From: Saccharothrix obliqua
Lineage (GTDB): Bacteria; Actinomycetota; Actinomycetes; Mycobacteriales; Pseudonocardiaceae
DNA: 64,000 nt
Reading direction: 5' to 3'
Assembly: GCF_019375475.1 (NCBI RefSeq)
Contig: NZ_JAHXGQ010000011.1
Location: 1 to 64,000 of the forward strand
Part shown: one piece after another, positions 53,504 to 61,878 of the stretch
How positions within the stretch are numbered: position 1 is the stretch's first letter
Layout: every line of letters starts with the position of its first letter
The notes under the pieces: model-generated
What the model was told of the DNA's origin: nothing
The model's database searches: none
The model's input: the letters and a program-made list of their open reading frames with translations, nothing else
Translations under genes and position numbers: made by a program

Positions 53504-54781
53504 ATGCCGATGACGCTGGCCGGCCTCGCACGCGAGGTCGGGCTGCCCGTGCACGTGGCGACCGGCCTGGACCGGCCCGTCGCCTGGGTGCACAGCACCG
53601 AGCTGGCGGACCCGACGCCGTTCCTGGAGGGCGGCGAGCTGCTGCTCACCACCGGCATCGCGCTCGGCCCGCACCGCGCCTACGTGCGCCGGCTGGTCGA
53701 CGCGGGTGCGGTGGGCCTCGGTTTCGGCACCGGGCTCAGCCACGCCCGGGTGCCCGCCGAGCTGGTGGCCGCCGCCCGCGCCGAGGGCCTGCCGCTGGTG
53801 GAGGTGCCACGCGAGGTCCCGTTCATCGCGATCACCAAGGCCGTGTCGCGCGCCGTCGCCGCCGACGAGTACGCGGCGCTCACCCGCGCCGGCGAGGCGC
53901 AGCGCGCGCTCACCCGCGCCGCCCTCGCGTCCACCGCCGACGTGGTGCGCCGGCTGGCCGCGTTGATCGGCGGATCGGCGGCGTTGCTCGACCCGGACGG
54001 CGTGACCGTGCACGCCACCGGCGACCTGCCGGACCTGCGCCCCGAGGCCGCGCGGCTCGGTCCCGGACCGGCGGGCTCGGCGTGGCAGGTCGGCGGCGCG
54101 CACCTCGCGATGCAGTCCGTCGGCCGCCTCGGGCACCTCGCCGTCGCCACCCCCGGCCCGCTGGACAACGTCGACCGGGGCATCGTCAACACCGCCGCGG
54201 CGCTGCTCACGCTCGCCCTGGCGCGGTCCGGCGCGGAGGACGCGGTGCGCCGCGAGCTGCGCACCGCCCGGTTCCGCCTGCTGCTCGCGGGCGTGCCCGT
54301 CGAGGACGTGCCGGACGGGCCGTTCCGGGTGTTCCTGCTGCCGCCCGACACCGAGGACCCGCCCGAGTTCTGGGCCGAGCACGACGGGCACGTGGTCGTG
54401 CTCGCCCGCGAGATCGACCGGCCCGCGCACGCGTCCACCGAGGTCGACGCGGGCAGCGTGGCACGCGGCTACCGGGAGGCGTCACGCGCGTTGGAGGAGA
54501 ACGTGCCGGACTTCGCCGACGTGCCCGGCTCCGGCCTGCTCGCACCGGACGTGGCGGTGCACGCGGCGGCGTTGCTCGCACCGCTGGACGAGCCGCTGCG
54601 GGACACGCTGCGGGTGTGGCTCGCCTGCCACGGCCAGTGGGACCCGGCGGCGGCCCGGTTGGGCGTGCACCGGCACACCGTGCGCAACCGCGTCCGGCGG
54701 GCGGAGGAGCTGCTCGGCCGCTCGCTGGACGCGCCGGGGGTGCGGGCCGAACTCTGGTTCGCGCTGCACGTGGCCGGTTAA
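53504..54781 (+). CDS. PucR family transcriptional regulator
   Basis: A 425-residue regulator. The N-terminal PucR domain runs from MTLAGLAREVGLPVHVATG through GGELLLTTGIAL and FGTGLSHARVPAELV; the C-terminal HTH is WDPAAARLGVHRHTVRNRVRRAEELLG. Relatives activate purine or GABA utilisation. ATG 53504 is preferred because GTG 53498 lies inside a palindrome. No ribosome site is visible, so the mRNA may be leaderless. Divergent from gabT, which it probably controls. Confidence 0.87.
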   Translation: MPMTLAGLAREVGLPVHVATGLDRPVAWVHSTELADPTPFLEGGELLLTTGIALGPHRAYVRRLVDAGAVGLGFGTGLSHARVPAELVAAARAEGLPLVEVPREVPFIAITKAVSRAVAADEYAALTRAGEAQRALTRAALASTADVVRRLAALIGGSAALLDPDGVTVHATGDLPDLRPEAARLGPGPAGSAWQVGGAHLAMQSVGRLGHLAVATPGPLDNVDRGIVNTAAALLTLALARSGAEDAVRRELRTARFRLLLAGVPVEDVPDGPFRVFLLPPDTEDPPEFWAEHDGHVVVLAREIDRPAHASTEVDAGSVARGYREASRALEENVPDFADVPGSGLLAPDVAVHAAALLAPLDEPLRDTLRVWLACHGQWDPAAARLGVHRHTVRNRVRRAEELLGRSLDAPGVRAELWFALHVAG

Positions 54782-54825
54782 CCTGGACTCGGCGCCGCCG
54801 CGTCCCGGGAACCTGGAGGAATCCC

Positions 54826-55302
54826 TTGGCACGCTTACGCTTCTTGGCCCACGCAGCCGCGGTCGCGACGATCGCGGCGGGCCTGTTGACCGCGGTGCTC
54901 ACCGGCACCGCCAGCGCGTGCAGCTGCTTCCCCAACGACAACGAGGGCTGGCGGTACGCGAGAGCCGACCACGTGTTCGTCGCGAAGGTGCTCAGCGAAC
55001 GCGTCGAAGGCAGCCAGTACGTCTACCGCGCGCAGGTCGGCACCGAGTACAAGGGCGATGTGCCGCACCGCGTCGAGATCGCGACGCACGTCCAGGGTTC
55101 GGCGTGCGGCGTGCGGCTCACCACGGGCACCGAGTACCTGGTGTTCGGCCACGGCGACAGCTCGGACCGCCGCGTGGAGACCGCCATGTGCAGCGGCACG
55201 CGCCTGGCGTCCGGTGGCCCGCCCACCACCACCCCGACCGGTTCGACCACGATCACCACCACGCCCACCACCACCTGCGCCACGTCGCCCGCGGCGGCCT
55301 GA
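54826..55302 (+). CDS. Secreted TIMP/NTR-like protein with N-terminal Cys-x-Cys
   Basis: A 158-residue exported protein; TTG 54826 lies five nt after TGGAGGA. The signal peptide ends TGTASA, so the mature chain should start CSCFPND. That Cys-x-Cys start, with VFVAKVLSERVEG, YRAQVGTEYKG, CGVRLTTGTEYLVFG and VETAMCSGTRL, follows the NTR/TIMP fold, in which the free N-terminal Cys chelates the metal of a metalloprotease. A Thr-rich tail ends the protein. A strong hairpin follows. Bacterial targets are unknown; a lipoprotein reading is less likely because the -3 residue is Ala. Confidence 0.68.
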   Translation: MARLRFLAHAAAVATIAAGLLTAVLTGTASACSCFPNDNEGWRYARADHVFVAKVLSERVEGSQYVYRAQVGTEYKGDVPHRVEIATHVQGSACGVRLTTGTEYLVFGHGDSSDRRVETAMCSGTRLASGGPPTTTPTGSTTITTTPTTTCATSPAAA

Positions 55303-55310
55303 CGGGGTCC

Positions 55311-55339
55311 GGCACGGCGGGGTCCGGCCCCGCCGTGCC
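55311..55339 (+). terminator. Terminator after the TIMP-like gene
   Basis: GGCACGGCGGGG pairs perfectly with CCCCGCCGTGCC around TCCGG, 8 nt after the stop. Confidence 0.75.
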
Positions 55340-55490
55340 GTCCGGCGTTGCGCGAACCCGAACCACCCCGCGGTTTGTGACGGCAGTGCTACGGGTAGGT
55401 GGACGGGAACCGAAGAACCGGGTGGTCCGCTCCGTGACGCGCCGGTAGGTTCCGGCGCACGGATGGCTCGGTCGGCGCAGCGGAGGCCGG

Positions 55491-56840
55491 ATGTGGGACG
55501 GGGACCTGACCGGTGAAGTGGTCGACGGGCGGTACGCGTTAGGCAACCTGTACGGGTCCGGTGGCATGGCCGAGGTCTACCGGGCGTTCGACACCAAGCT
55601 GGACCGCAAGGTCGCGATCAAGCTCTTCGTGGGTCCCGCGTCCCACGAGGACCGCATCCGCCTGCACCGCGAGGCGCAGGTGCTGGCCGAGCTGCACTGC
55701 CCCGGCGTGGTGACCGTCTACGACACGGGCTCGTACCGGGGACGCCCCTTCTACGTGATGCAGCCCGTGGAGGGCGGGACCCTGCGCCGCCGGATGCGTG
55801 AACCGCTCCTGCCGGAGGTCGTGGCGGGTATCGGGGCGCAGGTCGCCGACATCCTCGCCCACGTGCACCGGCACGGTGTCGTGCACCGGGACGTGAAACC
55901 GTCGAACATCCTGCTCGAACCCGACGAGCGCCGCGTCTACCTGGCCGATTTCGGGCTGGCGCTCCAGGCTCAGGTGACCAGGGTGACGCGGACCGGCGTC
56001 CTGGTCGGCACCGCCGGCTACCTCGCGCCGGAGCAGGTGCGTGGCGCGGAGGTCGGACCGCCCGCCGACGTGTACGCCCTGGGCCTGGTGCTGCTGGAGT
56101 GCCTGACCGGGCGACCCGAGTACCCCGGCGGCGACACCGAGGCGGCGTTGGCGCGCCTGTACCGCGAACCACGCGTGCCACCGCACCTGCCCGCCGGCTG
56201 GGGCGAAGTGCTGGCCGCGATGACGACCACCCTGCCGTCCAAGCGCCCCACCGCCGCCGAGTGCGCGGCCCTGCTCGCGCCCCTCGGGCCGGCCGACCTC
56301 GACGCTCCGCCGATCACCGCACCGCCGGCGGCACCCGTTGTCGCGCCGTCGGACGACGACACGCCCGATGTCGCGGACAACGCGCCGGGCATCCCGCCCC
56401 CGCCCTGCCCCACGCCCTCCCGGGCGCGGGCCGTGCTGGTGCTCGGGTGCGCCGCGGCGGTGCTCGGGGTGATCGCGGTGCTGGCGGCGGTCAACCTGAC
56501 CGAGTCCCCGCCGGACCTGGAGCAGCGGCCCGCCGCGACACCCACCCCGCGGACCGTGGTGGTGACGCAGTCGCCGTCCACCGTGACCGTGGTGCGTGAA
56601 CCCGAGCGGCAAACCACCGCCCCGCCGCCCCGGCCGGTCCCGGTCGAGGTCGGTGGCGGCACCGACGCCGTCACCACCACCGGCGACACCGGGGAGACGA
56701 CCGAGCCGCGACCCACCCGCGCGTCGCCCGAGCACGGGCCGGAGCACCCGAACCGCGGTCAGGGCCACGGCAAACCCACCCGGTCCACCGCCGCGGACGT
56801 CCTCGACCTGCCCCAGCTCGACCCGCCGGGCCGGGGCTGA
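55491..56840 (+). CDS. Membrane Ser/Thr protein kinase (PknB-type catalytic domain)
   Basis: A 449-residue kinase. Catalytic domain residues 10-265: glycine loop YGSGGMAEVYRAF, Lys in KVAIKLF, HGVVHRDVKPSNILL, YLADFGLA, GTAGYLAPEQV. A Pro-rich linker leads to one membrane helix (VLVLGCAAAVLGVIAVLAAV) and an outer tail rich in Pro, Thr and Glu with no PASTA or other sensor domain. It would phosphorylate cytosolic targets; the signal is unknown. Start at ATG 55491. Confidence 0.9.
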   Translation: MWDGDLTGEVVDGRYALGNLYGSGGMAEVYRAFDTKLDRKVAIKLFVGPASHEDRIRLHREAQVLAELHCPGVVTVYDTGSYRGRPFYVMQPVEGGTLRRRMREPLLPEVVAGIGAQVADILAHVHRHGVVHRDVKPSNILLEPDERRVYLADFGLALQAQVTRVTRTGVLVGTAGYLAPEQVRGAEVGPPADVYALGLVLLECLTGRPEYPGGDTEAALARLYREPRVPPHLPAGWGEVLAAMTTTLPSKRPTAAECAALLAPLGPADLDAPPITAPPAAPVVAPSDDDTPDVADNAPGIPPPPCPTPSRARAVLVLGCAAAVLGVIAVLAAVNLTESPPDLEQRPAATPTPRTVVVTQSPSTVTVVREPERQTTAPPPRPVPVEVGGGTDAVTTTGDTGETTEPRPTRASPEHGPEHPNRGQGHGKPTRSTAADVLDLPQLDPPGRG

Positions 56841-56846
56841 GCGGCC

Positions 56847-57803
56847 TCACCGCAGTGCGGGCAGCAGCTCCTTCTCCGCGAAGTCCAGGAAGCCGTCCTG
56901 GTGGTCGCCGCCGACCTGCACCAGCGCGAGGTCCGTGAACCCGGCGTCGGCGAACCGCCGCACCGCCGCCGCGATCGGCTCGACGTCCGGTCCGCACGGG
57001 ATCGACTCGGCCACGTCCTCCTTGCGCACGAACCCGGTGGCGGCGGCGAAACCGGTCGGGCCGGGCAGCTCCGCGTTGACCTTCCAGCCACCCGCGAACC
57101 ACCGGAACTGCTCGTGGGCGCGGGCCGCGGCGCGGTCGCGGTCCGCGTCCCAGCACACCGGCAGCTGCCCCACCTTGCGGGACTCGCGGCCCTGGAACAC
57201 GTCCCACTCGCGGGCCAGCTCGCCGTTCGGCTCGACCGCCACCATGGCGTCGGCCAGCGGCGCGAACGCGCGCACCGACTGGCCGCCGGACACCGCCACC
57301 GCGATCGGCACGCGCTTGTCCGGCAGGTCCCACAGCTTCGCCGAGTCGACCCGGAAGTGGTCGCCCACGTAGTTCACGTAACCGCCGTCGAACAGCCGGG
57401 AGATGATCTCCAGGGCCTCCCGCAGCAACTCGTGCCGGACGTTCACCGGCGGCCAGCCGCGGCCGACGACGTGCTCGTTGAGGTTCTCGCCCGCGCCCAG
57501 CCCGAGCGTGAACCGGCCGCCGCTGAGCAGCTGCACGGTCGCCGCCTTCTGCGCGACCACCGCCGGGTGGTAACGCATCGTCGGGCACGTCACGTACGTC
57601 ATCAGCTCGACCCGCTCGGTGACCTGGCTGACCGCGCCCAGCACGCTCCACGCGTACGGCGCGTGGCCCTGCTCCGCCAGCCACGGCGAGTAGTGGTCGC
57701 TGATCACCTCGAAGTCGAAACCGGCCCGCTCGGCCCGCGCGGAGTGCTCCACCAGCGCCCTCGGCCCGGCCTGCTCGGTCATCAGCGTGTACCCGATCCG
57801 CAT
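56847..57803 (-). CDS. LLM class F420-dependent oxidoreductase
   Basis: A 318-residue luciferase-like TIM barrel. MRIGYTLMTEQAGPRALVEH opens strand 1; VISDHYSPWLAEQGH, YVTCPTMRYHPAVVAQKAAT, LSGGRFTLGLGAGENLNEHVVG and the C-terminal FADAGFTDLALVQVG are typical of the actinobacterial F420 subgroup related to glucose-6-phosphate dehydrogenase. Its start overlaps the HAD gene by 22 bp. Substrate unknown. Confidence 0.87.
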   Translation of the reverse strand: MRIGYTLMTEQAGPRALVEHSARAERAGFDFEVISDHYSPWLAEQGHAPYAWSVLGAVSQVTERVELMTYVTCPTMRYHPAVVAQKAATVQLLSGGRFTLGLGAGENLNEHVVGRGWPPVNVRHELLREALEIISRLFDGGYVNYVGDHFRVDSAKLWDLPDKRVPIAVAVSGGQSVRAFAPLADAMVAVEPNGELAREWDVFQGRESRKVGQLPVCWDADRDRAAARAHEQFRWFAGGWKVNAELPGPTGFAAATGFVRKEDVAESIPCGPDVEPIAAAVRRFADAGFTDLALVQVGGDHQDGFLDFAEKELLPALR

Positions 57804-58468
57804 GCGCCCTCCCTCGCGGCCTGTGCCATCGGCAGGTCGGTCAGCTCCGCCCGCAACAGGTCCAGCTCGTCGTAGACCGCCGAGGCGCCGCGCTCCCGCA
57901 GCTCCGCCTCGCCGTAGCCCCCGGTGCGCAACGCCACCACCGGCAGGCCCGCGCGGGCCGCCGCGTCGCAGTCCCACACCGAGTCGCCGACCACGCACGC
58001 GCGCCCCTCCGAGCCGACCCGCCGCAACGCCGTCTCCACGAGGTCCGGTGCGGGCTTGGACTGCTCCACGTCGTCCGACGACGTCGACTCCACGTCGGGC
58101 GCGTCCACCAGCTCCAGGTAGCGGTCCACGTGCCTGCGCTTGCCGGACGAGGCGAGCACGACCGCGAAGTCCAGCTCCAGGGCCGTGGTCACCAGCCGGT
58201 GCGCGCCCGCCAGGGGCCGCACCTCGTCCAGCATGGGCTCGAACTCCTCCTCCCACGCGGCACGCAGGTCGTCGCCGCGGGACTCCTCGACGTGGTCGCC
58301 GGCGACGGCGGCGACCAGCTTGTCTCCGCCCATGCCGATGGCCCGGTGGATGCGCCACACGGGCACGGTGACGTCGAACCGCCGGAACGCGCGGAACCAC
58401 GCCACCGCGTGGTGGTAGTTGGTGTCGACCAGCGTGCCGTCCACGTCCAGGACCAGGGTGCCGCTCAT
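57782..58468 (-). CDS. HAD family phosphatase
   Basis: A 228-residue hydrolase. Motif I is LVLDVDGTLVDTN, motif II VVLASSGKRRHVD, motif III includes SKPAPDLVETAL and motif IV is VVGDSVWDCDAAARAG. The helical cap lies between residues 20 and 90. It would act on a small phosphorylated metabolite. The 22-bp overlap with the F420 oxidoreductase suggests one transcript. Confidence 0.87.
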   Translation of the reverse strand: MSGTLVLDVDGTLVDTNYHHAVAWFRAFRRFDVTVPVWRIHRAIGMGGDKLVAAVAGDHVEESRGDDLRAAWEEEFEPMLDEVRPLAGAHRLVTTALELDFAVVLASSGKRRHVDRYLELVDAPDVESTSSDDVEQSKPAPDLVETALRRVGSEGRACVVGDSVWDCDAAARAGLPVVALRTGGYGEAELRERGASAVYDELDLLRAELTDLPMAQAAREGACGSGTR

Positions 58469-58512
58469 GTGCTGGTGGTTAACCCGACCGGAGCAGCCGC
58501 AAACCGGTGGCC

Positions 58513-59232
58513 TCAGCCGAGGAAGCCCTCCACCAGCCGGGCCCACGCGGCGGGCGCCTCCAGCGCGGGCGCGTGGCCGCTGTCCAGTTCCGCCCACCAC
58601 GCGCCCGGGATGGCGTCGGCCAGCGCGCGCGTCGTGGCGGGCGAGATGAGCCGGTCGTGCTTGGTGCCGATCACCAGCGTCGGCACGGCCAGCCGCGGCA
58701 GCTCGGCGGTCAGGTCGATCCGCTGCACGAGGTCCACCTGCTCGTCCGTGCCGACCGGCACGGTCGCCGCGATGATCTCCAGGAACCCGTCGACCTGGTC
58801 CGGCGTCATCGCGCGCTGGAACGGCTCGCCCACCACCACCGAGAGGACGAAGCGCGCCAGCTCCTCCCGGTCGCCGACCAGCAACCGCCGCCACCGCTCG
58901 GTGCGCGCGCGGGTCTCGTCGTCGATGCGCGCGAACCCGGCGGTGAGCACCAGCTTGGTGACCCGGTCGGGGTAGCGCACCGCGGCCCGCACCGCGACCG
59001 CGCACCCCATCGAGTAACCGAGGACCGCGAACGGCCCGTCGTCCGCCGCGGCCACCAACTGGTCGGCGAGGTCGTCCAGCGCCAGCGGCCCGGCGGACCG
59101 CGGCGTCGTGCCGGAACCGGGGAAGTCCACCGCGCGCACGGCGTACCTGCGCGACAGGGCGGGGATGATCGGGTTGAAGTTGGCGCGCGCGTTGCCGCCC
59201 GCGCCGTGGGCCAACAGGAGTGCTGAGGTCAC
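58513..59232 (-). CDS. Alpha/beta fold hydrolase
   Basis: A 239-residue hydrolase from GTG 59232. LLLAHGAGGNARAN is the oxyanion strand, VLGYSMGCAVAVRAA the Ser nucleophile elbow, TLVIGTKHDRLISPAT the acid strand and ELDSGHAPALEAP the catalytic His. Upstream of the HAD and F420 genes in the same direction, 44 bp away. Substrate unknown. Confidence 0.83.
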   Translation of the reverse strand: MTSALLLAHGAGGNARANFNPIIPALSRRYAVRAVDFPGSGTTPRSAGPLALDDLADQLVAAADDGPFAVLGYSMGCAVAVRAAVRYPDRVTKLVLTAGFARIDDETRARTERWRRLLVGDREELARFVLSVVVGEPFQRAMTPDQVDGFLEIIAATVPVGTDEQVDLVQRIDLTAELPRLAVPTLVIGTKHDRLISPATTRALADAIPGAWWAELDSGHAPALEAPAAWARLVEGFLG

Positions 59233-59313
59233 AGCTCCCGATTGTGCCGGGCGAACGCCACCACCTCCCGCGCGCGGACTGCGGCATCCCGCTCGCGGCC
59301 CCCGCCACGCCCC

Positions 59314-59383
59314 GAGTTGCCGCGCCTGACTTGCCGCGCCTGACTTGCCGCGCCTGACTTGCCGCGCCCCGACTTGTCGCGCC
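59314..59383. repeat. 14-bp tandem repeat
   Basis: Three perfect copies of TGACTTGCCGCGCC (59327-59368) flanked by two variant copies, in the 257-bp gap upstream of the hydrolase gene. The rest of the gap is GC-rich and without motifs. Confidence 0.85.
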
Positions 59384-59489
59384 CCGGCCGCGGTGCCCGC
59401 GCGCCGGTTCCGCGGCTCCCGCCGCCGGGTGCCGCGCGTCGGTCGCGGCATCTCCGCTCAGGGGTTCCCGCGGCACCCCGCCGCCGGCC

Positions 59490-59981
59490 TCACGACCCCT
59501 GGCGCACGCGGACCATGCACACCCGTCGCGCCGGGTCGAGGCCGCGGGCCGCCTCCTCCGCGACGATCGCCGCCAACGCCGGCGACGGCTCGTCGACATC
59601 GGTGAACCCCAGCCGCCGGTAGTAGGGCGCGTTCCACGGGATGTCCCGGAACGTGGTGAGGGTCAGCCCGGCCAACCCGCGCTCCCGGGCCCAGGACTCC
59701 ACGTGGTCCAGCAACGCCGCCCCGATACCGCGCCGCGCGTGGTCCGGGTGGACGCTGACCTGCTCCACGTGGGCGAAACCGGCGACCGGCTCGGCCGCGA
59801 TCCACGCGACGGGCCCGGGGTCGGCGGCGACCCACACGTGCAGCCCCCGCATGACGTCGACCGACATCGGGTCGTCGTCGGCGATCTCCGGCATCCCGTG
59901 CTCGTGGAACGGCTCGCCGGAGGCGACCTCGATGGCCTGGAGGAGCGGGTACTCGTCGGGTCGTGCTGGTCGGATCTCCAC
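59490..59981 (-). CDS. GNAT family N-acetyltransferase
   Basis: A 163-residue acetyltransferase from GTG 59981 (TTG 60017 is possible and would overlap the upstream gene by 26 bp). VEQVSVHPDHARRGIGAALLDHV is the acetyl-CoA-binding motif A, and YYRRLGFTDVDEPSP closes the fold. Substrate unknown. It lies directly after an SRPBCC gene in the same direction. Confidence 0.82.
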   Translation of the reverse strand: MEIRPARPDEYPLLQAIEVASGEPFHEHGMPEIADDDPMSVDVMRGLHVWVAADPGPVAWIAAEPVAGFAHVEQVSVHPDHARRGIGAALLDHVESWARERGLAGLTLTTFRDIPWNAPYYRRLGFTDVDEPSPALAAIVAEEAARGLDPARRVCMVRVRQGS

Positions 59982-59991
59982 CCGCGCATGA

Positions 59992-60354
59992 TCAGCCGGC
60001 GGTGAAGGCGTTCTCAACCCCGTTCGCGAGCGCGTCGAGGAGCCGTGTGGCGAACGCCTCGTCCGGGTGATCGAGTTCGGCCGCGGTGCGGTCGGCGCCG
60101 AGCAGGGAGAGCCGGAGCACGACGGTCGCGCCGCCGTCGTCGGCGAGCGGCGTCCAGTTGAGGGTCAGGTGGTCCACGTCGCCGGTCACCCGGACCTGGG
60201 TGAGCCGGCCCCCGTGCCGCAGGATCAGGACGTCGTCGTTGACGCCGACCAGTTCCAGCGGTGCGGGCAGCCACGTCGCGAGGCGTTCCGGTTCGAGGGC
60301 CGTCGCGAACACGAGATCGGGCAGGGCCGGGATGTCACGTCGCACGGTGGTCAC
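59992..60354 (-). CDS. SRPBCC family protein
   Basis: A 120-residue START/Bet v1-like protein from GTG 60354: VRRDIPALPDLVFATALEPERLATWLP, then RLTQVRVTGDVDHLTLNWTPL and DEAFATRLLDALANGVENAF as the closing helix. Probably binds a hydrophobic ligand or is an Aha1-like protein. Same direction as the acetyltransferase and STAS genes. Confidence 0.75.
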   Translation of the reverse strand: MTTVRRDIPALPDLVFATALEPERLATWLPAPLELVGVNDDVLILRHGGRLTQVRVTGDVDHLTLNWTPLADDGGATVVLRLSLLGADRTAAELDHPDEAFATRLLDALANGVENAFTAG

Positions 60355-60363
60355 CCGGTCCGG

Positions 60364-60783
60364 TTACCCGTCCCGGTCACGGCCATGCCTGGGACCAGCG
60401 GCTTCCCCGCGGACCCGCTGGTCGGGTATCGCCCGGCCGGCCGCCGCGGCGGCCACGTCCGGGAAGTGCGGGAACAGCCGGTCCAGGTCCATCTTGCCGA
60501 ACACCCGCCGCACGTGCGGCGGCACGGCGGCCAGCCGCAGCCAGCCGCCCGCGCGTTGCGCCCGCGCCCTGGTGCGGACCAGCGCGCTCATCGCCTGCGC
60601 GCCGCAGAACGCCACCCCGGACATGTCCAGCACGATCCGGTCGCGGCCCTCGGTGACGAGGCGGTCCAGCTTGTCGAGGACCCGGCGCGCGCCCGCGAGG
60701 TCCAGCTCCCCGGTCGCCACGACCACCGCGCACCCCGTCCGGTGGGCCTCGACCGACAACGCCAGCATCCCTGGTCCCTTCAC
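60364..60783 (-). CDS. STAS-domain anti-sigma-factor antagonist-like protein
   Basis: A 139-residue protein from GTG 60783, which overlaps the Ppx stop as GTGA; ATG 60768 is the alternative. STAS fold: VVVATGELDLAGARRVLDKLD and RIVLDMSGVAFCGAQAMSALV. The phospho-acceptor motif usually written DSSG is GAQA here, so regulation by Ser phosphorylation seems lost. It would bind an anti-sigma or sensor protein; partner unknown. Confidence 0.82.
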   Translation of the reverse strand: MKGPGMLALSVEAHRTGCAVVVATGELDLAGARRVLDKLDRLVTEGRDRIVLDMSGVAFCGAQAMSALVRTRARAQRAGGWLRLAAVPPHVRRVFGKMDLDRLFPHFPDVAAAAAGRAIPDQRVRGEAAGPRHGRDRDG

Positions 60784-61682
60784 GCCACCTGACACGTCAT
60801 GTCGCCCGCCTTGGTCAGGGCGAGCAGCAGCCCCTCCCTGGTGGACCACGGGCAGATGTCCACCTCTTCGTGGCCGACCGCGGTCATCAACGCCTCCGCC
60901 ACGAGCGCGCCCGCCGCGCACTGACCGGCCCGGTGCCGGGAGATGCCCGGCAGCTGCGCCCGCTTGCGCTCGGGCATCGCGGCCAGCCGGGGCACCCACA
61001 GCCGAAGGTCGGACAGGTGCAGCGTGCGGCGCACGCACGGGCCGTCACGCTGGGGTCTCGCGCCGGCGAGCCGCGCCAACTGCTGGAACACCTTGGAGCA
61101 GCCCACGGCGCGGTGGTCGCGCACGTCGCCCACGGCGGCGACCACCGCGGACCGCACCACCTCCGGGTCGACCGGGCGACGGGTCAGGGAACGCGCGCCG
61201 TAGGGGAGCGACACCACGACGTCGGGTTCGGGTCCGGAGCCGGCGGCGACCTCCACGGTCCCGCCGCCGATGTCGAGGACCAGCAGGGGACCGGGGTCGG
61301 GGCCGTGCCAGTGGCGGGCCGCGTCGTAGGCGAACCGGGCCTCGTCCTCGCCGGCCAGCACCCGCAACCGCAACCCGGCGCGGTCCTCCACCTCGGCGAA
61401 CACCTCGGGTGCGTTGGGCGCGTCGCGCAGCACGGACGTGGCCCACGGCAGCACCGCGCGCACGTCCTCCCGCTCGGCGACCAGGCGTGCCTGCCGCACC
61501 GCGGCCACCACCTGCTCGACGCCCTCTCGCGTCAGCGCCCCGTCCGGGTCGAGGCAGCGGTCCAGCCGCAGCCGGGTCTTGTGGGACACCACGGGGTGCG
61601 CGGGCGTGTCCCGCACGACGACGAGGTGCGCGCTGAAGCAGCCGACGTCGAGCACGCCGACCTGATCTGGTCCTCCGGACAT
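60780..61682 (-). CDS. Ppx/GppA-type exopolyphosphatase family protein
   Basis: A 300-residue ASKHA-fold phosphatase. VGVLDVGCFSAHLVVV is the first phosphate loop, LPWATSVLRDAPNAPEVF the family segment with Glu, and LLVLDIGGGTVEVAAGSG the second phosphate loop. It would hydrolyse polyphosphate or pppGpp. Coupled to a STAS gene, which hints at stress signalling. Confidence 0.85.
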   Translation of the reverse strand: MSGGPDQVGVLDVGCFSAHLVVVRDTPAHPVVSHKTRLRLDRCLDPDGALTREGVEQVVAAVRQARLVAEREDVRAVLPWATSVLRDAPNAPEVFAEVEDRAGLRLRVLAGEDEARFAYDAARHWHGPDPGPLLVLDIGGGTVEVAAGSGPEPDVVVSLPYGARSLTRRPVDPEVVRSAVVAAVGDVRDHRAVGCSKVFQQLARLAGARPQRDGPCVRRTLHLSDLRLWVPRLAAMPERKRAQLPGISRHRAGQCAAGALVAEALMTAVGHEEVDICPWSTREGLLLALTKAGDMTCQVA

Positions 61683-61878
61683 CCGTTACCGCCAACCGCC
61701 ACCGAACGAGATACCGGGGGTTCCCACGGCGACATCGGGTGAAACCACGCATAGTTTGCGTAGCACTACGTATTACTACCCGGATTGTTCGGCGACCCGC
61801 GTCGCCCGAAGGTGGACTCCACGTGGCCGCCGATCTTCACCACCCCTGCCTGGCGGCCGAGTGGAACGGAGACCTCCG

